Below, in pieces: positions 18,384-26,100 of a DNA stretch of 64,000 nt (the stretch's first letter is position 1; every line of letters begins with the position of its first letter). Where the stretch lies: positions 1 to 64,000 of the forward strand of contig CAZQKR010000022.1 of NCBI GenBank assembly GCA_964594045.1. Direction: 5' to 3'. The position numbers and the translations under genes were made by a program. The notes beneath the pieces were generated by a model. It was given only the letters and a program-made list of their open reading frames with translations. It did not search any database and was not told the DNA's origin. The stretch comes from UBA2365 sp964594045 (GTDB lineage: Bacteria > Bacteroidota > Bacteroidia > Chitinophagales > Saprospiraceae).

Positions 18384-19466
18384 TCACATCTTGTAGGCCA
18401 CTGCATTGATATTCATGCCGGCTCCCACAGAAGCAAACAAAACGACGTCACCTTCATTAAGTTGGTGATTTTCCAATTGCCCTGTTTTTACCAGATGGAA
18501 CAAAGTGGGAACGGTTGCCACCGAACTGTTACCCAGCTTATGGATGCTCATCGGCATGATGAATTCAGGTGGTTCATCTATTCCATAAAGTTTATAAAAT
18601 CTGTCGATCATGGCTTCATCCATTTTTTCATTTGCCTGGTGGATAAAAACTTTTTTTACATCGTGAATATCCACATGACTGTTTTCCAGACATTTTTGCA
18701 TGGCCAGGGGCACATTGGACAATGCATAATTATAGATTTTCCTGCCATTCATTTTGATATACCTGACTGCAGGATCCGCATCTTTGATATTGGATTGTCC
18801 CAAAAAAAGATAGTAGGCTTCATTCAAAGTATTGGATTGGGCAGCATGCCCCAATATTCCAATCCTTTCCGGACTTTGGATCCCTTCCAGGATAACTGCC
18901 CCTGCTCCATCTGCATAGATCATGGAATCCCTGTCATGCATGTCCAGAACGCGGGATAAGGATTCCGAGCCGATGACCAGAATACGGTTGGCCAATCCGG
19001 ATTCGATAAAGGATTTGGCATGGATCATGGCCTGAACCCAACCGGGGCATCCAAAAATGAGATCATAGGCAATGCAGGAAGGATTGGCGATCTCCAGCCG
19101 GTATTTCACTCTGGAAGCCAGACTGGGCAAAATATTGGTTTGTATGGTATTTTTTTTGATATCGCCAAAATTGTGCGCAACGATGATGTAATCCAATGTC
19201 TCCTTATCGATTCCGGCATCTTTGATCGCTTCCATGGCAGCTTCGGTGGCCATATCGGAATTTTTCATATCGTCATCCAGATACCTGCGCTCCATTATTC
19301 CGGTGATCTCATAAAACTTTTGGATGATCTCTTTATTTTCAATATTATATGGTTCCTGTTTTTCTGTATAAAATTTCTCCTGACAGAAATCAGAATTCCT
19401 GACTATATGTTCAGGAATAAAAACCCCGGTTCCTGTTATTACTGCATTTTTCTTCATTTTTTGCAT
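18384..19466 (-). CDS. 3-oxoacyl-ACP synthase III (FabH)-like ketosynthase
   Basis: A 360-residue thiolase-fold ketosynthase of the KAS III group. The catalytic triad is visible: Cys in AYDLIFGCPGWVQA (about residue 130), His in VFIHQANEKMD (about 270) and Asn in HKLGNSSVATVPTLF (about 315). The residues around the Cys (FGCPGW) differ from the usual AACSGF, which suggests a subfamily with a different acyl starter from housekeeping FabH. It likely condenses an acyl thioester with malonyl-ACP; whether for fatty acids or for a specialised lipid such as an aryl polyene or resorcinol is not shown by the neighbours. ATG 19466 or ATG 19457 could start it. Confidence 0.85.
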   Translation of the reverse strand: MQKMKKNAVITGTGVFIPEHIVRNSDFCQEKFYTEKQEPYNIENKEIIQKFYEITGIMERRYLDDDMKNSDMATEAAMEAIKDAGIDKETLDYIIVAHNFGDIKKNTIQTNILPSLASRVKYRLEIANPSCIAYDLIFGCPGWVQAMIHAKSFIESGLANRILVIGSESLSRVLDMHDRDSMIYADGAGAVILEGIQSPERIGILGHAAQSNTLNEAYYLFLGQSNIKDADPAVRYIKMNGRKIYNYALSNVPLAMQKCLENSHVDIHDVKKVFIHQANEKMDEAMIDRFYKLYGIDEPPEFIMPMSIHKLGNSSVATVPTLFHLVKTGQLENHQLNEGDVVLFASVGAGMNINAVAYKM

Positions 19467-19965
19467 GTTTTGCGAAAAGCATAATACGCTTTCTTTTTTG
19501 TAAAAAATTCAAATAAAAAGCAAATATCCTAAAATATCACTAACCTGAATCAAAAAATACATGCACAACAATAATTAGATCAAAATTTAATACTGAAATA
19601 CATAAATTCTAAATATATTATTTTGCTAAAAGTATTGATTGAATCCTAATGTATTAACTCTCAGGAAGATGGCCTAATGTACATGATTCAATTAAAATCA
19701 GGAGACACACCAGAAAATCGGGTAATTTTGTCCGGATATGACAGTTTATCATTTATAGGATTGTAAAAAATCAGATAAGGAGGAGCAGTTGGTATAACGG
19801 AACATGTAAACACAGAGCGATTCCGGTTGGAAAGATCCAAAGTTTGGATTATATTTGTCCATGGCTGGAAAGGTATCAATATCGATAAAGCTGATACCCA
19901 TACGCACATAGGATTGTTTGAGTCTGAGGATAGAATTGAAAATAAAACTGACTGAAAAAAGAAGT
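19467..19965. other. Intergenic, no confident gene
   Basis: About 500 bp between two divergently transcribed genes. From about 19745 to 19965 the minus strand has an open frame of reasonable composition that runs into the sialidase-like gene; I could not recognise it and treat it as unproven. No tRNA or hairpin terminator was seen. Confidence 0.4.
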
Positions 19966-21540
19966 ATGAAAAATTTGTTGTTCGACCACTTGATTTTATT
20001 AATACTGCTCATTTTTACGGACGTTGCGAGCGGACAGCACCAGAATATTGAGATCAGTTCCTGGGCTTCTCCCAATGAACCCACGATCATGATCAATCCG
20101 AAGCAAACCGACATTATGGTAGCCGGTTCCAACCTCAATTTATACAATTACTCTTCCGATGGAGGTAGAACGTGGACGACACAAATCCTGACCTCACCTT
20201 TTGGTGTTTGGGGTGATCCGGTTGTGATCGTTGATACAACAGGCAACTTTTATTTTTTCCACCTTTCCAATCCACCCAATGATTCATGGATAGACCGTAT
20301 TGTTTGTCAGAAGTCCACTGACAACGGTAAAAGCTGGTCCAGTGGTACTTTTATGGGTAAAAATGGTTCAAAAGCCCAGGATAAACATTGGGCGACAGTT
20401 GACCGGAAAACCAATCAGATCTATGTTACCTGGACACAATTTGACAAATACGGCAGTACGAATACACAGGACAGTTCACATATATTTTTTTCGATGTCTT
20501 CGGATGAAGGTGAAAGCTGGAGTCAGGCCAAAAGGATCAACCAGACGGGAGGTGACTGCATCGACAGCGATGATACGGTTGAGGGTGCTGTACCAGCTGT
20601 CGGACCTGGCGGAGAGCTGTATGTTGCCTGGGCAGCACATGAAAAAATATACTTTGACAGATCTTTTGATCACGGTCAGACCTGGATGGACCAGGACTTT
20701 ATTGTGACAGACATGCCGGGCGGATGGGATATCAGCATTCCGGGGATAATGCGGTCCAACGGATTCCCAGTAACATCATGTGACCTGAGCGGCGGCCCGT
20801 ATCACGGTACGATTTACATCAATTGGGCAGATCAGCGCAACGGTGCGAATGATACAGACATTTGGCTGATCAAGTCTGAAGATCACGGGATGACCTGGAG
20901 CGAACCGGTCAGGGTCAACGATGATTTGCCGGGCAAACACCAATTCTTTACCTGGATGGCAATAGACCAGACCAACGGTTATTTATATATTGTATTTTAT
21001 GACCGGAGGAACTACCCTGACAGGCAAACTGATGTCTATCTGGCGCGGTCAACGGATGGCGGATCAAGTTTCCGCAATATCAGGATCAGCGAAAGCCCCT
21101 TCACGCCTATTTCGAACATTTTTTTTGGCGATTATAATAATATTGCCGCACATAATGATGTGGTCAGACCTATCTGGACCAGATTAAACAATGGCCAGCT
21201 TAGCATACACACCGCACTGGTGGACCTGAGCAAATTCGATGTTGTCAGCTCTGAAGAAACAAACTCTGAAACTGAATTTCTGGAACAAAACTTCCCCAAC
21301 CCGTTTGAAGATACGACATACGTCTCATTTAAAATACCTAAAAACAGCGTGTTGAGTCTGGATATTCTGGATATTCAGGGCAAACATTTGATCAATGTTT
21401 TCAACAACAAGGCTTACGAGGCGGGGCAACACATTATCCGTTTAAAAGATGAAATAAAAGACCTTCCATCCGGAACTTATATCTATGTTCTCAAATCAGG
21501 AGATCAAATCTTCAGACGAAAAATGATCAGCATCCAATAG
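19966..21540 (+). CDS. Secreted sialidase-fold (Asp-box) beta-propeller protein with T9SS type A sorting domain
   Basis: A 524-residue exported protein. The signal peptide is about 1-24 (LLILLIFTDVASG). Six Asp-box motifs (S/T-x-D-x-G-x-x-W/F), SSDGGRTW, STDNGKSW, SSDEGESW, SFDHGQTW, SEDHGMTW and STDGGSSF, indicate a six-bladed sialidase-type propeller. The Arg triad of true sialidases could not be assigned, so the catalytic role is open. The last 85 residues (LEQNFPNPFEDTTYVSF to the C-terminus) form a type A T9SS C-terminal sorting domain, so the protein should be secreted or attached at the cell surface. ATG 19966 is preferred over the TTG at 19918 because it opens on the signal. Monocistronic by position. 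Confidence 0.85.
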   Translation: MKNLLFDHLILLILLIFTDVASGQHQNIEISSWASPNEPTIMINPKQTDIMVAGSNLNLYNYSSDGGRTWTTQILTSPFGVWGDPVVIVDTTGNFYFFHLSNPPNDSWIDRIVCQKSTDNGKSWSSGTFMGKNGSKAQDKHWATVDRKTNQIYVTWTQFDKYGSTNTQDSSHIFFSMSSDEGESWSQAKRINQTGGDCIDSDDTVEGAVPAVGPGGELYVAWAAHEKIYFDRSFDHGQTWMDQDFIVTDMPGGWDISIPGIMRSNGFPVTSCDLSGGPYHGTIYINWADQRNGANDTDIWLIKSEDHGMTWSEPVRVNDDLPGKHQFFTWMAIDQTNGYLYIVFYDRRNYPDRQTDVYLARSTDGGSSFRNIRISESPFTPISNIFFGDYNNIAAHNDVVRPIWTRLNNGQLSIHTALVDLSKFDVVSSEETNSETEFLEQNFPNPFEDTTYVSFKIPKNSVLSLDILDIQGKHLINVFNNKAYEAGQHIIRLKDEIKDLPSGTYIYVLKSGDQIFRRKMISIQ

Positions 21541-21872
21541 TGGAAGCACTTTGACCTTTCATTTTGTTTTCAGGATACGGAAATATTCAATTTATTTTCA
21601 ATTTTATTTGGAAATTTAATTTTTATGGATTTTATTGTACCCGATATTTGAAAACAGATATTTAATGTCAAAAAGTTGTTTAAGATCTGCCCGCACGTTA
21701 CTGTTTTTATCTCTGTCATTATCAGTCCCTTTGATCGATTTTCAAAGAACGGGTGAATTTGGGGTTAAAAATCCTGCGGCCAGAAAACAGAATTTATAAG
21801 CAAGACATCAGTTACAATAAATGATCTCAATTAAGGGTATAAAATTACCCTGTGAAGTTTAATTCTTTTACT
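21541..21872. other. Intergenic region with a possible 44-codon ORF
   Basis: Between the sialidase-like gene and the START-like gene. It holds one small candidate ORF, listed separately, and otherwise AT-rich DNA without terminator or repeat that I can see. Confidence 0.4.
21665..21799 (+). CDS. Possible 44-residue small exported or membrane peptide
   Basis: ATG to TAA frame encoding 44 residues. The N-terminus has positive charge (K, R, R) followed by a hydrophobic stretch (TLLFLSLSLSVPLI) and then a polar tail, like a signal or a single membrane helix. The frame lies 74 bp upstream of the START-like gene. No homology is recognised, and only a weak TAnnTTTG-like element (about 21643-21650) precedes it. 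It may be fortuitous. Confidence 0.25.
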   Translation: MSKSCLRSARTLLFLSLSLSVPLIDFQRTGEFGVKNPAARKQNL

Positions 21873-22253
21873 ATGAAGCGGGTACAGATTGAAATGGAGT
21901 ACATTTTTAAAGCATCACCGGCGATGTTATATACCTTCATCACCTCTCCTGAAGGCCTGGTGAGATGGTTTTGTGATGCAGTTGATATAGTTAACGACTA
22001 TTACCATTTTTATTGGGACGGTTCAATGGAAACCGCTGAACTGATCGATGATATAGAAGAAGAAAGGCTTAGATTCCATTGGGTCAACTCAGACACCAGA
22101 TATGAATATTTTGAATTCAGGATGTACAAATCGCCGATAACCAACGAAACGATCCTGAAAGTGATCGACTATTGCGATGAAGATGAAATTGAAGACCAAA
22201 AAGAACTCTGGGAGTCACAGATCGCGGAACTTCAGAAAGTGATCGGAGGTTGA
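21873..22253 (+). CDS. START-like (SRPBCC superfamily) domain protein
   Basis: A 126-residue single-domain cytosolic protein resembling AHSA1/START-like proteins: an N-terminal strand (MKRVQIEMEYIFKASPAMLY), FITSPEGLVRWFCD, then alternating strands with YYHFYWDG and RLRFHW, and a long C-terminal helix. These helix-grip folds bind hydrophobic ligands; this group is common in Bacteroidota as a short conserved protein of unknown ligand. The ATG at 21873 is used; the frame also opens at a GTG at 21852. Its stop is directly adjacent to the end of the convergent MerR gene. Confidence 0.8.
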   Translation: MKRVQIEMEYIFKASPAMLYTFITSPEGLVRWFCDAVDIVNDYYHFYWDGSMETAELIDDIEEERLRFHWVNSDTRYEYFEFRMYKSPITNETILKVIDYCDEDEIEDQKELWESQIAELQKVIGG

Positions 22254-22583
22254 TCAAATCTTTTTTTCAAGATCCAGAAGATCTGTCCGGATCCTGGTTA
22301 GTTTTTTTCTCAATTCTGCCAGGTGGTTGATACCGGGTTCTGCTTGCCTTCCAGCCCTGATTTCATTTCTTGCACCTTCAATGGTAAAACCCATATCCTT
22401 CACCAATTGATAAACAACAGCAACCGCTTCTATATCTTTCTGAGCATACCTGCGGTCACCCTTTTTATTTTTACCGGGATTAATGGTCTCAAATTCCGAT
22501 TCCCAATACCGGAGCAAAGAATTGGAAACGCCAAACATGGCGGCCACCTCTCCAATAGAATAATATAATTTAGTCAAGTTCAT
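22254..22583 (-). CDS. MerR-family transcriptional regulator
   Basis: A 109-residue DNA-binding protein. The N-terminal winged helix is typical of MerR: YYSIGEVAAMFGVSNSLLRYWESEF (about 7-31) followed by the wing KKGDRRYAQKDIEAV. A short C-terminal helix (AELRKKLTRIRTDLLDLEKK) could form the dimer coiled coil. No metal-binding Cys cluster or ligand domain is present, so it resembles the short MerR-like regulators widespread in Bacteroidota. The target is unknown; no MerR-type spaced promoter was identified nearby. ATG 22583. Confidence 0.88.
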   Translation of the reverse strand: MNLTKLYYSIGEVAAMFGVSNSLLRYWESEFETINPGKNKKGDRRYAQKDIEAVAVVYQLVKDMGFTIEGARNEIRAGRQAEPGINHLAELRKKLTRIRTDLLDLEKKI

Positions 22584-23182
22584 TTTTTTACGAAGTATTC
22601 AATGAGTCTGTTAAGAAAACTGTAACATTCAGAAAACCCGGATCAATCAACATTTCCACAGTTAAATTTACGACCATTTACCTGTACAACAAAATTTACC
22701 TTATAAAAAACAGTCAATTTGGAGTAAACGGACCAGTTAAAGCCCGTCATGCAGAAAATTTGTAAACAGACCACTGCATTTTCCCAAACAATTGACCAGT
22801 TAGCTATTGCTTTACCATTCAATATTCCAACCCGCTTTCAACTGAATCAAATAAATTTCCAATAACCCGGGTGGACATTGCAACTGAAGCCACACAATAA
22901 TTTGGTACGGAATTTGCCTTAATACATATGCATTAAAGAATTTTTACATATTTATGAATTAAAATTTGTAACACATTGATAATTAATTATATAAAATTTC
23001 CAAAAATTAAACATTCAAAATTATTCAAATGCTTATCCGCAGAAATGGATTCAGGAATAAGTAATTCATGAAAAAAAAAAAATTAAAAATCAAATTCTTT
23101 TTCCTGATTCGGAATTACTGAACATACAGGTGAAAATTACTTAAATACATGCATTCTAAATGGTTGAATTAAAGTTTACAAA
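22584..23182. other. Long AT-rich upstream region of the giant surface protein gene
   Basis: About 600 bp without a gene. It contains the candidate sigma-54 promoter listed separately and otherwise AT-rich DNA. A phrase gaccagtta occurs twice (about 22730 and 22793) without clear meaning. Confidence 0.5.
22902..22917 (+). promoter_or_regulatory. Candidate sigma-54 (RpoN) promoter
   Basis: TTGGTACG-GAAT-TTGC matches the sigma-54 -24/-12 consensus (TTGGCACG-N4-TTGC) with one difference, and the GG and GC dinucleotides are exactly 10 bp apart. It lies about 265 bp upstream of the 1957-residue surface protein gene on the same strand. No enhancer-binding regulator gene is in the window. Confidence 0.5.
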
Positions 23183-26100
23183 ATGAAAAAAATAACCCAA
23201 ATTTCAAGATTACTCATGCACACTTTACCATTGGCAATTCTGTTTTTAGCAGTTGGCCAATTCAAGGTGTCCGCTCAAATCAACTCCGTTGCGGTCCAGG
23301 TTGATCCTCCAAGGTATTATTCCGGGGGAACCGCCGAAATGGACTATACGGTTTCATTCGGAAACATTAACTATGAACGGGCAGATTTCATTGAATTCGT
23401 AGCGCCTCCGGGAGTCACGCTATTGGATAACTTTGACGAGCCTACCCTGTTCCTGGGGTGCGGGTATAATTCAGGTCAACAGCTGCCAGCCAATGCAGGA
23501 GCCAATGGTATCGGCTGGGGACATCCGGTGTTCACCGATGGCGGAAGCGGTTGCGGAATATTCCAACCGAATACACCCCACACTTTCCGGCTGAAAGTTG
23601 CGTCCACCGCAGCAGTTACAGGCAATATTCTGATCTTTGTCAGGGTTTACGGAGAATCCGGCAGTATGGCAAGTGCTACACTGGGCTTGACAAATGCAGC
23701 GTGCAACCTTGCTGCACCTAATGACATCACTGTATTTGCAGATAATGCATCGTGCCAGGCGTATGTCAATTTTGTGGGTGTGCAGACCGGCGCCTGCGGA
23801 AATTTACTCATTGATCATTCGGGTTATTATCCGGTTGGCACTACTGAAGTAGTATTCATTGCTGCTGAAGGAACTGTAAATGAAATCAGAGCAACCAGAC
23901 ATGTAACTGTCATTGATAATCAGGCACCTGTGATCACCAACTGTTCCAACAGGGTGGTCAATCTGGGCTCAGGGGAATGCAGTACGGCAGTTGATTTCAA
24001 TTTCCAGATCAACGAAAACTGTGGTGATATGGAAAGAGAATTAAAACAACATTTTCTCGACCTGGTTGACAAAACAGTCAACTGCCCGACTGGACCAACT
24101 CATTATTTCAGGGTTTTCGACCTGAATGCTGTCGGGATTGACAACGACTTCCAACTGTCTTCCATAGACCTGGGTGTATATTTTGCTTCTAACAGTTCTC
24201 AGATCACTGTAAATATCTATGAACTGAATGGACCGTTCAACCTGAATAATCTAACTTTAGTCAGCCAATCAATACATATTCTGCCCGCATTGAACCAACA
24301 AGTGGTCAGCATTTCCCATCCTGCAACCATACACGGAGGGTCGATTTTTGTTGTAGAGGTCATCGCACCTGTATTCGGAGGTATCCAGGGCAATGTCAGG
24401 ATAGGGTTCAATGATGCAGGTGAAACAGCACCTACTTACATAATGGGTTCAGTTTGTGGTACGACTACACCCCAATTGGTGGAAAATGCGTTTGGAGGTA
24501 CCGAAACAGGAAATCTGGTCATGACTTTGCATGGTTTTGAAACCGCAATCGGATTCAACGCATTGCATGCTTCAGGATTATTACCTGGAGACATTTTTGA
24601 AAGAGGACAACATGATCTGATTTACACACTGACCGATGCAACCGGCAATAGTTCAACCTGTGCTTTCACACTGACCGTTGTCAACCAGGACGGGCCAACC
24701 ACAGCTTTAGCCTGCAATGATACCATTCATGTTTCTCTTGATGAAGAATGCGAAGTACTGGTTACTCCTGATATGGTTCTGGAAGGAGATCATTATGGAT
24801 GTGCAGATGATTATCTGGTGATCGTTTATGATCAGTCAGGTAATCCGATCGGCAATCTGATCTCTTCAGCTTATGTAAATCAGTTATTGTATGTGGAAGT
24901 CTACGACATAAACACTAATAATCACTGTTCAAGTATCATCAAACTGGAAGACAAGTATCCGCCGGTGTTGTTATGTGATCCTGTGATCACCACCTGCTCC
25001 GGAGATGTTCAGCCCGGTTCTGAAGTACCTGAGAATCTTGCTTTTAATTACAAACCTGAAATTGGTACCCTGCCGGCAAATCAAACCGGAATTACAGAGT
25101 TCGTCATTCCGGTCGACGGATTGCATAGTGCCGTGATCACTGATCTCGACGTAGTTTTTGATATTGAGCATTCAGGTGTTACCGAACTCACTGCAAGGCT
25201 GATCCATCCGGATGGAACCAGCATTGTTCTATTCGCCAAACCAGGCGATAATGTAGCTTGCACCACGCCAAACATACAACTCACAATGGATGATGATGCC
25301 GTATTAAGTCCGGCGGATCTTGATAATGCCTGCAATGCTGTTGCTCCCGGGATTTCAGGTGAATACCAGCCTGTTCAGTCATTGGCCAACTTCAATGGAA
25401 AAGGTATGAGGGGTGAATGGATACTGGCCATCACAGATGACGCATTAGGCAACGGAGGCAAACTGAAAAACGTCAGCCTGATCTTTTCACAGACCGGTGC
25501 GACTGTCAGCCTGCCAATCCCTCCTGGTGCAACATTTGAATACAACGGCAGCAATATTTATACCGTTTATGATTTTGATGCCTGCGGCCCGGTCAAAATG
25601 ACTTATGAGGATAAATCATTCAAACAGAACTGTAATTCCATGTTCTCTGAACTGATCGAGAGAAGCTGGACTGCCGTTGATCCTTTTGGCAATACTTCTA
25701 CGTGCCTGCAATTGGTCCAGGTAGTCAATAACGGAGCCGCTTTCCTGATCTTCCCTCCTGATTATGACAACGTTACTTTACCTGCCTACAGTTGTGACCT
25801 TGGCCAGGAGTTTTATCCGCATCCGACTTACTCAGGTTACCCGACCGGTGATTTTTGTCCTGATATTGATGTTTATTACGAGGACCTTGTATTAACTGAT
25901 TGCCCCGGAACTTTCAAGGTTTTGAGACAATGGAGAGTCACCGATTGGTGTACCGGTTCAGTGATCGAACACATACAACAGATCAAGGTACAAGATAAAG
26001 ATGCACCGGTGATCGTTAAGACTATTCCGGATATTGTTGCGTACACCGATGCGTTTGATTGTTCAACCAATGTTGATCTGCCTGATCCTTACAGTTATGG

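Noticed and set aside
19781..19830. Short GC-box-like stretch considered as a tRNA
   Set aside because: No T-loop consensus or acceptor stem pairing could be found.
19749..20147. 132-codon minus-strand frame overlapping the sialidase-like gene
   Set aside because: Half of it is antisense to the signal peptide region of a well-supported gene; the remaining part has no recognisable family. Possible remnant, not provable here.
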